Position numbers and translations under genes: made by a program. The notes beneath the pieces are model-generated. The model was not told where the DNA came from. It made no database searches and saw only the letters and a list, made by a program, of their open reading frames with translations. This document shows, one piece after another, positions 7,930 through 17,139 of a DNA stretch of 64,000 nt. Source of the stretch: Actinokineospora baliensis (GTDB lineage Bacteria > Actinomycetota > Actinomycetes > Mycobacteriales > Pseudonocardiaceae); assembly GCF_016907695.1 (NCBI RefSeq), contig NZ_JAFBCK010000001.1, forward strand, positions 5,010,001 through 5,074,000, in the 5' to 3' direction. How positions within the stretch are numbered: position 1 is the first letter of the stretch; each line of letters opens with the position of its first letter.

Positions 7930-9990
7930 ATGCGAAGAATCACAGCCAGAGTCGTCGGGGGTGTGGCTGTGGTGGGTCTGGCCACCACCCTCACCGCCGT
8001 GCCCGCCGCCGCGGGCGACGAGGTCCTGCTCGGGTTCACCGCCGCGCATTCGGCCGCGCAGCAACGCATCGAGCGGGACTTCATGGCCGCGATCGACCCG
8101 GCGCAGGCCCGGGAGCTGAACACGACGATGTCGTCGCGGCCGCAGTTGGTCGGGACGGAAGGCAATCGCGCGGCGCGGGACTACGCGCTGGGCAAGCTGC
8201 GCCAGTGGGGGCTGCCCGCCCGCCAGGTGCGGTACTCCGTGTACGGGTCCGTCGCCAAGGACATCAAGGTCGAGATGACCGCGCCCACCCGGAAGTCGCT
8301 GAGCGTCAAGGAGAAGCCGTACCCCGGCCAGCGGTACCTGGAAGAGGCCGTGGTCGGCTACAACGCGTACTCGCCCGCCGGTGACGTCACCGGGCAGGTC
8401 GTGTACGTCAACTACGGCCTGCCCGAGGACTACCAGAAGCTGGCCGCACTGGGCGTGGACGTGCGCGGCAAGATCGTGCTGGCCCGCTACGGCGGCAGCT
8501 TCCGCGGCGTGAAGTCCAAGGTCGCCCAGGAGCACGGCGCCAAGGGCGTGATCATCTACTCCGACCCGGCCGACGACGGGTTCGTCAAGGGGCCGGTGTA
8601 CCCGCAGGGGCCCTGGCGGCCCGCGGACTCCATCCAGCGCGGCAGCGTGCAGTACATCTTCGAGTACCCCGGCGACCCGCTGACCCCTGGTGAACCGTCC
8701 GTGCCGGGGACCGACCGGATCGACCCGGAGGACGCGGACAACCTGCCCCGCGTGCCCACCACCCCCATCTCCTACGGAGAAGCCCAGCACCTGCTGCGCG
8801 CACTGGGCGGCCCCGCGGTCCCCGCTGGGTGGCAGGGCGGGCTCGAGTTCCCGTACCACGTGGGCCCTGGGCCGACCGAGGCGCACCTGGGGCTGGACAT
8901 CGAGTACCGCCAGCTGCCGGTGGACAACATCGTCACCGAGATCAAGGGCCGCAGCCACCCCGACGAGAAGGTCATCATCGGCGCGCACCGCGACGCCTGG
9001 GTCTACGGCGGCGGCGACAACACCAGCGGCTGGACGTCGGCCCTGCAGATCGCCTACGGCCTGTCGCGGCTGCAGAAAGCGGGCTGGCGACCCGAGCGGA
9101 CAATCGTTATCGCGGGGTGGGACGGCGAGGAGTACGGCCTGCTCGGTTCGACGGAGTGGGTCGAGCAGCTCGCGCCCGAGCTGCGGCGCGGTGCGGTCGC
9201 CTACCTCAACATGGACGGCACCGCGGGCCGCTCCTTCTCCGCCGCGTCCGTGCCCGCCTTCGACGACCTGCTCACCGCCGTCACCAAGGCCGTCCCGGAC
9301 CCCGAACACGGCACCGTCCACGCCAACTGGGCCGCCAGGGGCACCCCGAAGCCCGGCCGCCTGGGCAGCGGCTCCGACTACACCGCGTTCCTCGACCGCC
9401 TCGGCATCGCCTCCGCCGACCTCGGCTTCAGCTCACCCGGCGGCAACTACCACAGCACCATCGACGACCCGCGCTTCATCGACCGATTCCTGGACCCCGG
9501 CTTCCGCTATCAATCCGTCGCAGCGAAGACCACCGGCCTGACAGCACTACGCTTGGCCCAAGCCGACATCATCCCCCTCAACTACTCCGCCTACGCCCGA
9601 GAAACCCTCGCTTACCTCGCTGACGCGGCCAAACGCGGCGTTGACGTCACCGCTGCGACCAAGGCCGCTCAAGACTGGCTCCGCGCAACAGAATCCCTGG
9701 AGTCCACTCGCGACAGACTTCTCCACGGCAAGGGTGACCACGGCAAGTACGCCCGTCTGAACAGGGCGATCCTGGCCCAGGAACGAGCCCTGACCCGCCC
9801 CGAAGGCATCCCGGACCGCCCCTGGTACCGCCACCAGATCTACGCTCCCGGCACCTACACCGGCTACGCCGTCAAGGTGCTACCCGGCGTCAACGAACCT
9901 CTGGACCACAACGATCCCACCACAGCCACCCGGTGGCTGGCTCTGTTGACCAAGTCCCTCAAAACCGCCACCCAGGCCGCGGGCCATTGA
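7930..9990 (+). CDS. Secreted M28 metallopeptidase (glutamate carboxypeptidase II-like)
   Basis: 686 aa from ATG 7930 (an in-frame TTG at 7918 adds four residues). The signal peptide MRRITARVVGG... ends near AAA. Residues about 120-310 contain a protease-associated domain (KIVLARYGG, HGAKGVIIYSDP). The M28 core follows with the two-zinc ligands: GAHRDAWVYGG (His, Asp), GWDGEEYGLLGS (Glu, Glu), YLNMDG (Asp) and NYHSTIDD (His). The last about 130 residues match the transferrin-receptor-like dimerisation region. The order PA, M28, TFR-dimer is that of glutamate carboxypeptidase II-type exopeptidases, which remove C-terminal acidic residues; the substrate here is unknown. A strong hairpin follows the stop. 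Confidence 0.9.
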   Translation: MRRITARVVGGVAVVGLATTLTAVPAAAGDEVLLGFTAAHSAAQQRIERDFMAAIDPAQARELNTTMSSRPQLVGTEGNRAARDYALGKLRQWGLPARQVRYSVYGSVAKDIKVEMTAPTRKSLSVKEKPYPGQRYLEEAVVGYNAYSPAGDVTGQVVYVNYGLPEDYQKLAALGVDVRGKIVLARYGGSFRGVKSKVAQEHGAKGVIIYSDPADDGFVKGPVYPQGPWRPADSIQRGSVQYIFEYPGDPLTPGEPSVPGTDRIDPEDADNLPRVPTTPISYGEAQHLLRALGGPAVPAGWQGGLEFPYHVGPGPTEAHLGLDIEYRQLPVDNIVTEIKGRSHPDEKVIIGAHRDAWVYGGGDNTSGWTSALQIAYGLSRLQKAGWRPERTIVIAGWDGEEYGLLGSTEWVEQLAPELRRGAVAYLNMDGTAGRSFSAASVPAFDDLLTAVTKAVPDPEHGTVHANWAARGTPKPGRLGSGSDYTAFLDRLGIASADLGFSSPGGNYHSTIDDPRFIDRFLDPGFRYQSVAAKTTGLTALRLAQADIIPLNYSAYARETLAYLADAAKRGVDVTAATKAAQDWLRATESLESTRDRLLHGKGDHGKYARLNRAILAQERALTRPEGIPDRPWYRHQIYAPGTYTGYAVKVLPGVNEPLDHNDPTTATRWLALLTKSLKTATQAAGH

Positions 9991-9998
9991 CCAGACTT

Positions 9999-10034
9999 GG
10001 GTTGCGTCGACCCGCTACTGGGTCGACGCGACCC
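9999..10034 (+). terminator. Strong hairpin terminator after the M28 peptidase
   Basis: Two 15-base arms (9999-10013 and 10020-10034) pair fully, with one G-U pair, around a 6-nt loop, eight bases after the stop codon. No T-tract follows, which is usual for high-GC actinomycete terminators. Confidence 0.75.
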
Positions 10035-10067
10035 ACCCAACCCCGCCGCCGTGACGCGGAGAACGGG

Positions 10068-10925
10068 GTGATCAGGCAACGCGCGGTGGAGGTGATCAGC
10101 GCTCTCACCGCGCTGGGCGCCGTGGTCGTCGCCGGGCTCACGCTCATCGCCACCCAGGACCAGGTGACCGCCGCGCAGGAGCAGAGCAAAGCCGCCCTGC
10201 GCCAGAACGAGGTCGCCGAGCAGGGCCAGTTCACCGACCGCTACACCAAAGCCGTCGAACAGCTCGACCGGACCGGCGCCGACCACCTCCAGTCCAGGCT
10301 CGGCGCCGTCTACGCCCTGGAGCGCCTCGCCCGCGACTCACCCCGCGACCAGCCCAGCGTCATCGAGGTGCTCTCCGCCTTCGTCCGCACGACCTCGCCG
10401 AGACTCGCCCCCGCGGAATGCCCGGACCTACCTCCCGCGGCCGACATTCAAGCCGCGTTGACCGTCCTCGGCCGCCGCGACACCAAGTTCGACCAAACCA
10501 CCAGGATCGACCTGAACAGCACCTGCCTGCGCAACATCAAGCTCAACAACGCCAACCTCGAGTACAGCGACCTGCGCGGCGCCGACCTCTACGACGCCCA
10601 ACTCAACGACGCCACCCTGCGCCACGCCACCCTGGTCGGCGCCGCGCTTGTCGGCGTCGACCTGCGCAACAGCGACCTGGGCTCCGCCGACCTCAGCCAA
10701 GCCAACCTCGGCAACGCGGACTTCAGCTACGCCGACCTGAGCAACGTGGGGTTCCGCAAGGCCAACCTCAGCCACGCCACCTTGGAGAACGCCGAACTCG
10801 GCCTCGCCAACTTCACCAACGCCGACCTCCGCGGCGCCAACCTCACCGCAGCGGTGCACGACGAGATGACCCAAACCGGGGGTGCCCTTGTCGACGGCGC
10901 GACCAAGGGCGAGTGGTGGCGCTGA
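10068..10925 (+). CDS. Membrane-anchored pentapeptide-repeat protein
   Basis: 285 aa from GTG 10068, with GGAG about 8 bases upstream; the longer frame back to 9933 crosses the terminator and the M28 gene end. An N-terminal hydrophobic helix (ALTALGAVVVAGLTLIA) is followed by a coiled region and the conserved block LGAVYALERLARDSPRD, standard for actinobacterial proteins of this type. Residues about 150-270 are a run of some 20 pentapeptide units of the A(D/N)L form (ADLYDAQLNDATL, ADLSQANLGNADF), predicting a right-handed quadrilateral beta helix on the cytosolic face. The function of this family is unknown. It converges with corA, the stops being only 17 bases apart. Confidence 0.85.
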   Translation: MIRQRAVEVISALTALGAVVVAGLTLIATQDQVTAAQEQSKAALRQNEVAEQGQFTDRYTKAVEQLDRTGADHLQSRLGAVYALERLARDSPRDQPSVIEVLSAFVRTTSPRLAPAECPDLPPAADIQAALTVLGRRDTKFDQTTRIDLNSTCLRNIKLNNANLEYSDLRGADLYDAQLNDATLRHATLVGAALVGVDLRNSDLGSADLSQANLGNADFSYADLSNVGFRKANLSHATLENAELGLANFTNADLRGANLTAAVHDEMTQTGGALVDGATKGEWWR

Positions 10926-10942
10926 CCGCCGGGCGGATCTGG

Positions 10943-12031
10943 TCAGAGCCAGCGATTGCGGCGGAACACCCGGTGCAGGACGAAGCTGGAGAACAGGACC
11001 ACGGCGATGGCGATCGGGTAGCCGTACGTCCAGTGGAGCTCGGGCATGTGCTCGAAGTTCATGCCGTACACGCCGACGACCATGGTGGGCACGGCGATCA
11101 CCGCGGCCCACGCGGTGATCTTGCGCATGTCGCCGTTCTGCTGCAGCGCCACCTTTGCCAGTGTCGCGTTGAGCAGGGTGGTGAGCACGTCGTCGTACTC
11201 GGCGATGCGCTCGGTGACGCTGGTGAGCTGGCCGTCGACGTCGCGTAGGCGTGAGCGCACCTGTTGCGGGACAAGAGAGTTGGGCGATTCGGCCAGCGCG
11301 CGCAGCGGGGCGACGAGTGGGGCGATCGCGCGGTGGAGCTCCACGATCTCCCGTTTCATCAGGTACATGTGCTCGGCGCCGACGGGGCTGCGCGGTGCGA
11401 ACACCAACGCCTCGATGTGGTCGATGTCCCGCTCGAACGCCGCGGTGACGGCGAGGTAGTCGTCGACCGCCTTGGCGATCACGGCGTGCAACACAGCGGC
11501 GGGTCCCTGCGCGAGGCGGTCGGGAGTGGCCTCGAGCTCGCGACGCAGCACCCCCAGCCCGGTGATGTCGCGGTGGCGGATGGTGATGATGACCTCCGCC
11601 GCGAGGAACGCGGTGATCCCGCCGGTCTCGACGATCTCGCTGGCGGTGGTCGGGCTCTCGTTGGCGATGTGGCGCACCGTCGCGAGCCTCGCGGAGATCA
11701 AGTCGCGGTGCCCGCGCAAGCCCGGCCGCGGCATGCCGCCCTGTCGTGCCAGCTGGGAGATGCCGACTTCCACCGCGAGATCGGCGAGCTGGTCCTGGGT
11801 CGGTTCGAACAACCCGACCCACACGAACCCGCCGTCGAGCCGGGCCCGCGCGAGCGCCTCACCCGGCGTCCAGGTTCCCGGCACCCGCTCGCCCTCGCGG
11901 TAGAGCGCGCAGTCCACGATCCCCGCGGACGGCCGCGTTCGGGTGGACGGGCCTGTTCCAGCTAAGTCACCGCTGGTCATAACGGTCTCGATAGGAGACT
12001 TGAGGTCAGCACGCGGGCAACCGTGCCACAC
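10943..12031 (-). CDS. corA: CorA-family magnesium/divalent cation transporter
   Basis: 362 aa from GTG at 12031, supported by AGGA about 6 bases upstream; ATG at 11980 is the main alternative. The long cytosolic domain is followed by two transmembrane helices, with the signature YGMNFEHMPEL at the end of the first helix, as required for CorA/MgtE-type Mg2+ channels (GMN). The second helix leads to a basic C-terminus. The usual HPLAVED block near residues 90-105 is shortened to ISQLARQGGMPRPG, so this is a divergent member. It starts 34 bases after kdpD on the same strand and is probably cotranscribed with it, linking K+ and Mg2+ transport genes. Confidence 0.85.
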   Translation of the reverse strand: MWHGCPRADLKSPIETVMTSGDLAGTGPSTRTRPSAGIVDCALYREGERVPGTWTPGEALARARLDGGFVWVGLFEPTQDQLADLAVEVGISQLARQGGMPRPGLRGHRDLISARLATVRHIANESPTTASEIVETGGITAFLAAEVIITIRHRDITGLGVLRRELEATPDRLAQGPAAVLHAVIAKAVDDYLAVTAAFERDIDHIEALVFAPRSPVGAEHMYLMKREIVELHRAIAPLVAPLRALAESPNSLVPQQVRSRLRDVDGQLTSVTERIAEYDDVLTTLLNATLAKVALQQNGDMRKITAWAAVIAVPTMVVGVYGMNFEHMPELHWTYGYPIAIAVVLFSSFVLHRVFRRNRWL

Positions 12032-12065
12032 CCCCCGTCCTGCCGGTGTGAACGCGGACCGCTGG

Positions 12066-14531
12066 TCACCGGGCTCGCGGTAGCGCGATGACGATGGTGA
12101 GGCCGCCGCCGGGGGTGTCTTCGGCGGTGATGGTGCCGGACATCGCCTCGGTGAAGCCCTTGGCGACGCTGAGGCCCAGGCCGATGCCGGGGGTTCGGTC
12201 GCTGAGGCGCTGGAAGGGGGTGAAGACCGGGGCGTTCTTGGGGAGGCCGGGGCCGTGGTCGACTACGCGCAGTTCCACCTGGTCGCGGTGGGCGCTGGCT
12301 CGGATGGCCACCTCCCCGCGCCCGTGCCGGAGGGCGTTGTCGACGACGTTGGCCACCACCCGTTCGAGCAGGCCCACGTCCGCCAGCACCGGGGGCAGGT
12401 GCTCGGGGACGTCCACGGCCACCGCGTCCCGTTCGTCGATACCCGCCAGCGCCCGCGCCACGGCCTCGTCGTAGGTGACCGGCCGCAGCTGCGGTGCCAC
12501 CGCTCCCGTCGCGAGCCGGGAGGAGTCGAGCAGGTTGTCCACCAGCCCGGCCAGGCGGTCAGCGGAGACCTCCACCGTCTCCAGCAGCTCCGCCGTGTCC
12601 TGTTCGGACAGTGCGAGGTCGGGCGTGCGCAGGCTCCCGACTGCGGCCTTGATGGACGTCAGCGGGGTGCGCAGGTCGTGCCCGACCGCCGACAGCAGTG
12701 CGGTCCGCAGTTCCGTGGTCTCGGCCCGTCGCCGTGCCTGCTCGGTCTCGACGGTCATCCGTTGCTGCCGCAGCGCCAGCAGCGCCTGCCCGGCCGCGGC
12801 TTCCAGCGCACGCTGGTCACTGGCGGGTAGGACCCGTCCCCGCAGCGCCAGGCGGACGTCCGCGGTCACCGGCACGTTCACCGTCGCCTCACCGCCCGAA
12901 GAGCCCGCGGCCGCGACCTCGTGCCACTCCCCGTCGCGCTGTTCGAGCAGGGCTACCGACTCGAGGCCGAAGTTCTCCCGCACCTTGGCCAGCAGCCGGT
13001 CCAACGGCTGCGGGCTGGTCAGCACGGTACGGGCATAGGACGCCAGCAGAGCGGCCTCGGTCCGCGTCCGCGCGCCCTGCTCGGCCAGCCGCGCCGCCCG
13101 GTCCACGACCAGCGCGACGAGCACCGCGACGATGAGCATCGCGATCAGCGTGACCAGGTTCTCCGGTGTGTTGACCGCGAGGCTGTAGTAGGGCTCGGTG
13201 AAGAAGTAGTTCAGCAGCCCAGCCCCGAGGAACGCCGTCGCGACCGCCGGGCCGAGGCCACCGACCAGGGCGACGACGACCGTGGCCAGGAAGAACCCGA
13301 TCAGGTCGGTGGAGAACGCCACCTCGCCGCGGGTGAGCAGCCCTATCCCGGTGACCGCGAACGGCAGCACCACCGCGAGCACCCATCCCAGCAGCCGCCG
13401 CGACGGGGCCAACACGTCCCGCTCGACCTTCCACGGCCGCGTCCGCCTGGCCTCGTCGTGGGTGACCATGTGCACGTCGATCGACCCCGAGTCGCGCACC
13501 ACCGCCGACCCGATGCCCTCGTCGACCGCTCGCGCCAACCGCGACCGCCGCGAGGTGCCGAGCACGAGCTGCGTGGCGTTGACCGCCCGCGCGAAGTCCA
13601 GCAGCGCACTCGGCACGTCGTCGCCGACCACGCTGTGGAAGGTCGCGCCGACGTCCCCGGTGGTCTTGCGGGACCGCGCCACCGACGCGGGCGACGGACC
13701 GGCGAGACCGTCGCCACGCATCACGTGCACGACCATTAGCTCCGCACCGGCCCGCACCGCGATCCGCCTGGCCCGCCGGATCAAGGTCTCGCTCTCCGGT
13801 CCGCCGGTGATCGCGGCGACGACGCGTTCGCGTGCCTCCCAGGTGTCGGTGATGCTCTGCTCGGCCCGGTAGCGCTGCAACGCCACGTCGACCTGGTCGG
13901 CCACCCACAACAGCGCCAGCTCGCGCAGCGCGGTCAGGTTCCCGACCCGGAAGTAGTTGCCCAGCGCGGCGTCGATCTTGTGCGCCGCGTAGACGTTGCC
14001 GTGCGCGAGCCGCCGCCGCAGCGCCTCCGGGGTGAGGTCGACCAGCTCGACCTGCTCAGCTCGGCGCACCACGTCGTCCGGCACGGTCTCGTGCTGCTCG
14101 ACCCCGGTGATGCGGGTGACAACGTCGTTGAGCGACTCCAGGTGCTGCACGTTGACCGTGGACAGCACGTCGATCCCGGCCGCCAGCAGTTCCTCGACGT
14201 CCTGCCAGCGCTTCGCGTTGCGGGAACCGGGGACGTTGGTGTGCGCGAGCTCGTCGACCACCGCGACCTCTGGCGCGCGGGCGAGCAGCGCGTCGACGTC
14301 CATCTCGGTGAACTCGCGACTGCGGTGGTGCACCTGAGCTCGGGGCAGCACCTCAAGGCCCGCGACCAGCTGCTCCGTCTTCTCCCGGCCGTGGGTCTCG
14401 ACCAGGCCGACCACGACGTCGGTACCGCGCTCGCGGCGGCGGTGCGCCTCGCCGAGCACTGCGAAGGTCTTGCCGACCCCGGGCGCCGCGCCGAGGTAGA
14501 TCCGCAGTTCGCCGCGCTTGCGCTCGTCCAT
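12066..14531 (-). CDS. kdpD: KdpD osmosensitive K+ channel sensor histidine kinase
   Basis: 821 aa, full length for KdpD. The N-terminal KdpD domain has Walker A GAAPGVGKT (about residue 13) and the block VVDELAHTNVPG, followed by a universal-stress-like domain (about 250-360). Four transmembrane helices lie around 385-490, then a GAF-like region. The kinase has the H-box SAVGHDLRTPLTSI (about residue 597), an N-box ANVVDNALRHG and the G-boxes DHGPGLP and GIGLGLSVAKG. It senses low K+ or turgor and phosphorylates KdpE. The gene lies 54 bases downstream of kdpC, with a strong hairpin in between. No kdpE follows; the next gene is corA-like. Confidence 0.95.
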   Translation of the reverse strand: MDERKRGELRIYLGAAPGVGKTFAVLGEAHRRRERGTDVVVGLVETHGREKTEQLVAGLEVLPRAQVHHRSREFTEMDVDALLARAPEVAVVDELAHTNVPGSRNAKRWQDVEELLAAGIDVLSTVNVQHLESLNDVVTRITGVEQHETVPDDVVRRAEQVELVDLTPEALRRRLAHGNVYAAHKIDAALGNYFRVGNLTALRELALLWVADQVDVALQRYRAEQSITDTWEARERVVAAITGGPESETLIRRARRIAVRAGAELMVVHVMRGDGLAGPSPASVARSRKTTGDVGATFHSVVGDDVPSALLDFARAVNATQLVLGTSRRSRLARAVDEGIGSAVVRDSGSIDVHMVTHDEARRTRPWKVERDVLAPSRRLLGWVLAVVLPFAVTGIGLLTRGEVAFSTDLIGFFLATVVVALVGGLGPAVATAFLGAGLLNYFFTEPYYSLAVNTPENLVTLIAMLIVAVLVALVVDRAARLAEQGARTRTEAALLASYARTVLTSPQPLDRLLAKVRENFGLESVALLEQRDGEWHEVAAAGSSGGEATVNVPVTADVRLALRGRVLPASDQRALEAAAGQALLALRQQRMTVETEQARRRAETTELRTALLSAVGHDLRTPLTSIKAAVGSLRTPDLALSEQDTAELLETVEVSADRLAGLVDNLLDSSRLATGAVAPQLRPVTYDEAVARALAGIDERDAVAVDVPEHLPPVLADVGLLERVVANVVDNALRHGRGEVAIRASAHRDQVELRVVDHGPGLPKNAPVFTPFQRLSDRTPGIGLGLSVAKGFTEAMSGTITAEDTPGGGLTIVIALPRAR

Positions 14532-14551
14532 CTCTGTCCAACTCCCGGGGC

Positions 14552-14579
14552 GGGCGGGTCGCCGGGTGGCGACCCGCCC
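14552..14579 (-). terminator. Perfect 12-bp hairpin between kdpC and kdpD
   Basis: GGGCGGGTCGCC (14552-14563) pairs perfectly with GGCGACCCGCCC (14568-14579) over a GGGT loop. It lies just after the kdpC stop and about 20 bases before kdpD. It may act as a partial terminator or an mRNA processing/stability element that lowers kdpD expression relative to kdpFABC. Confidence 0.6.
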
Positions 14580-14585
14580 AGGCTG

Positions 14586-15128
14586 TCACTTCGCGGACTC
14601 GAGCGCGCGGTTGAGTGCCGTGACGTTCACAGCAGGCTCACCGAGGATGCCCAGGCCACGGCCGTCCGTGCACTCGGTGATCAAGGCGCGGACCACGTCC
14701 TCGGACAGGCTGTGGGCGCGGGCGACCCGGGGCACCTGGAGCTGGGCGTAGGCGTCGCTGATGTGCGGGTCCAGACCCGAGGCGGACGCCGTCACCGCGT
14801 CCTGCGGGACCCGGTCCTCCGAAACCCCCTCACGCTGGGCGACCGCGGTCCGACGCTCGGCGACGACGGCGGTGTAGTCCTCGTTGAGCTCGCCCTTGTT
14901 GGATCCCCCGGACGCCGGGAGGGTCGCCGCCGACGGCCGGGGGAAGAACCAGCCGTCGCCGTCCCGGGTGACCGCGACCAGGGTCGTGCCGGTGGCCTCG
15001 GCGTTGGCCTGCAGCCCCGGCAACCGGGAAACCGCCCACACGGCGGCGGGGTAGAGGACGCCGGTGATGAGCGTGAGCACGAGCAGGACGCGCAGCCCGG
15101 CGAGGGCCTGCTTGGCGAAGGTGGTCAT
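14586..15128 (-). CDS. kdpC: KdpC subunit of the K+-transporting ATPase
   Basis: 180 aa. ATG 15128 is used because it follows the kdpB stop by one base (TGACATG); the frame extends further upstream only inside kdpB. One N-terminal transmembrane helix (LRVLLVLTLITGVLYPAAVW) anchors a periplasmic domain with conserved blocks FFPRPSA, GGSNKG and GLDPHIS, all typical of KdpC. The subunit stabilises the KdpFABC complex in the membrane. Confidence 0.95.
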   Translation of the reverse strand: MTTFAKQALAGLRVLLVLTLITGVLYPAAVWAVSRLPGLQANAEATGTTLVAVTRDGDGWFFPRPSAATLPASGGSNKGELNEDYTAVVAERRTAVAQREGVSEDRVPQDAVTASASGLDPHISDAYAQLQVPRVARAHSLSEDVVRALITECTDGRGLGILGEPAVNVTALNRALESAK

Positions 15129-15129
15129 G

Positions 15130-17139
15130 TCAGCCGATCCCGGGGATGAGTCGCACGAGCAGGTCGATGAGCCAGATCCCGGCGAACGGGGTGACGATGC
15201 CACCGACGCCGTAGACGAGCAGGTTGCGCCGCAGCAGCGCCGAGGCGCTGGAGGGCTGGTAGTGGACGCCGCGCAGGGCGAGCGGGATCAGCACCACGAT
15301 GATCAGCGCGTTGAACACCACCGCCGACAGGATCGCGGTGTTGGGGGAGTGCAGGCCCATGACGTTCAGGCCGCCGAGCTGCGGGTAGATCGCGGCGAAC
15401 ATGGCTGGCAGGATCGCGAAGTACTTGGCCAGGTCGTTGGCCACGGAGAACGTGGTCAGCGCGCCCCGGGTGATCAGCAACTGCTTGCCGATCTCCACGA
15501 TCTCGATCAGCTTCGTCGGGTCGGAGTCCAGGTCGACCATGTTCCCGGCTTCCTTGGCCGCGGAGGTCCCGGTGTTCATCGCCACGCCGACGTCGGACTG
15601 GGCCAGCGCCGGGGCGTCGTTGGTGCCGTCGCCGGTCATCGCGACCAGCCTGCCGCCCTCCTGCTCCGCGCGGATCAGCGCCAGCTTGTCCTCGGGCTTG
15701 GCCTCGGCGAGGTAGTCGTCCACCCCGGCCTCGCCCGCGATGGCCTTGGCCGTCAACGGGTTGTCACCGGTGACCATGACCGTGCGGATGCCCATGGCCC
15801 GCAGCTGCGCGAACCGCGCCCGCATACCCGGTTTGACCACATCGGACAGTCGGATGACCCCGAGCACGAGATCGTTGTCGGAGACCACCAGGGGAGTGCC
15901 GCCCTGGGCGCTGATCCCGTCGACCACGCGCCCGGTCTCCTCGGTCAGGACGAAGCCGCTGGCCGCGCCCTTGCGGATCCGGCGGTCGCCGAGGTCGATG
16001 CCGCTCATCCTGGTCTGCGCGGTGAACGGGACGAACTCGCCGGTCTTCTCCCGGTCGGTCGGCTCGGCGGCGCGCCCGTACTCGGTCACGCACAGCTCCA
16101 CGATGCTGCGGCCCTCCGGGGTGCCGTCGGCCAGGCTCGACAGCCGGGCCGCGTCGACCAGGGTGTCCATCGAGGTGGTCCCGACCGGGATGAACTCGGT
16201 GGCGCGGCGGTTGCCCCAGGTGATGGTGCCGGTCTTGTCCAGCAGCAGCGTGTCGATGTCGCCCGCGGCCTCGACCGCCTTGCCCGAGGTGGCCAGGACG
16301 TTGCGCTGCACCAGCCGGTCCATGCCCGCGATGCCGATCGCGGAGAGCAGGGCGCCGATGGTGGTCGGGATCAGGCAGACCAGCAGCGCGGTCAGCACGA
16401 TCACCGACTGCTCGCCGCCGGAGAAGATCGCGAACGGCTGGAGCGCGACGACGGCCAGCAGGAAGATGATCGTGAGGGTCGACAGCAGGATCGTCAACGC
16501 GATCTCGTTCGGCGTCTTCTGCCGCTGCGCCCCCTCCACCAGGGTGATCATGCGGTCCACGAAGGACTCACCGGGCTTGGTGGTGATCTTGACGATGATC
16601 CGGTCGGAGAGGACGGTGGTGCCGCCGGTTACTGCGGATCGGTCGCCGCCGGACTCGCGGATGACGGGCGCGGACTCGCCGGTGATGGCCGACTCGTCCA
16701 CGGTCGCGATGCCCTCGACCACGTCACCGTCGCCGGGGATCACCTCGCCCGCCTCGACGACGACCAGGTCACCGACCTTGAGTTCGGTCCCGGGCACAGT
16801 CTCGCCGGTGGTGAGGCGCGCGACCGCGTCCTTTTTGGTCCTGCGCAGCGACTCGGCCTGAGCCTTGCCGCGTCCCTCGGCGACGGCTTCGGCGAGGTTG
16901 GCGAACAGGACGGTCGCCCACAGCCACACCGCCACCGCGACCGTGAACACGCTCGTGTCGCCGACGGCGAAGACCGTGACCAGGATCGACCCGACCCAGA
17001 CGACGAACATGACCGGGTTGCGCAGTTGGTGGCGGGGGTGGAACTTGCGTAAGGCGTCCGGGAAGGAGCCGAGCAGCTGATGCGGGCTGAACGCGCCTGC
17101 GGCGACCTGCCTGGTCTCCTCCATGGTTGGGGTTGTCAC
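15130..17139 (-). CDS. kdpB: KdpB, P-type ATPase subunit of the K+ pump
   Basis: 669 aa from GTG 17139, which overlaps the kdpA stop as GTGA; ATG 17124 is an alternative five codons later. The phosphorylation motif [13 protein letters not shown], the TGES actuator motif (AITGESAPV), the hinge [12 protein letters not shown] and the KGAAS nucleotide-binding motif are all present. Seven membrane helices are recognisable. KdpB hydrolyses ATP and delivers K+ received from KdpA to the cytosol. Confidence 0.97.
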   Translation of the reverse strand: MTTPTMEETRQVAAGAFSPHQLLGSFPDALRKFHPRHQLRNPVMFVVWVGSILVTVFAVGDTSVFTVAVAVWLWATVLFANLAEAVAEGRGKAQAESLRRTKKDAVARLTTGETVPGTELKVGDLVVVEAGEVIPGDGDVVEGIATVDESAITGESAPVIRESGGDRSAVTGGTTVLSDRIIVKITTKPGESFVDRMITLVEGAQRQKTPNEIALTILLSTLTIIFLLAVVALQPFAIFSGGEQSVIVLTALLVCLIPTTIGALLSAIGIAGMDRLVQRNVLATSGKAVEAAGDIDTLLLDKTGTITWGNRRATEFIPVGTTSMDTLVDAARLSSLADGTPEGRSIVELCVTEYGRAAEPTDREKTGEFVPFTAQTRMSGIDLGDRRIRKGAASGFVLTEETGRVVDGISAQGGTPLVVSDNDLVLGVIRLSDVVKPGMRARFAQLRAMGIRTVMVTGDNPLTAKAIAGEAGVDDYLAEAKPEDKLALIRAEQEGGRLVAMTGDGTNDAPALAQSDVGVAMNTGTSAAKEAGNMVDLDSDPTKLIEIVEIGKQLLITRGALTTFSVANDLAKYFAILPAMFAAIYPQLGGLNVMGLHSPNTAILSAVVFNALIIVVLIPLALRGVHYQPSSASALLRRNLLVYGVGGIVTPFAGIWLIDLLVRLIPGIG

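Noticed and set aside
13980..17052. Long plus-strand ORFs opposite kdpB, kdpC and kdpD (up to 662 codons)
   Set aside because: Arg/Gly/His/Asp-rich shadows of GC-rich coding DNA; the kdp proteins on the other strand are unmistakable.
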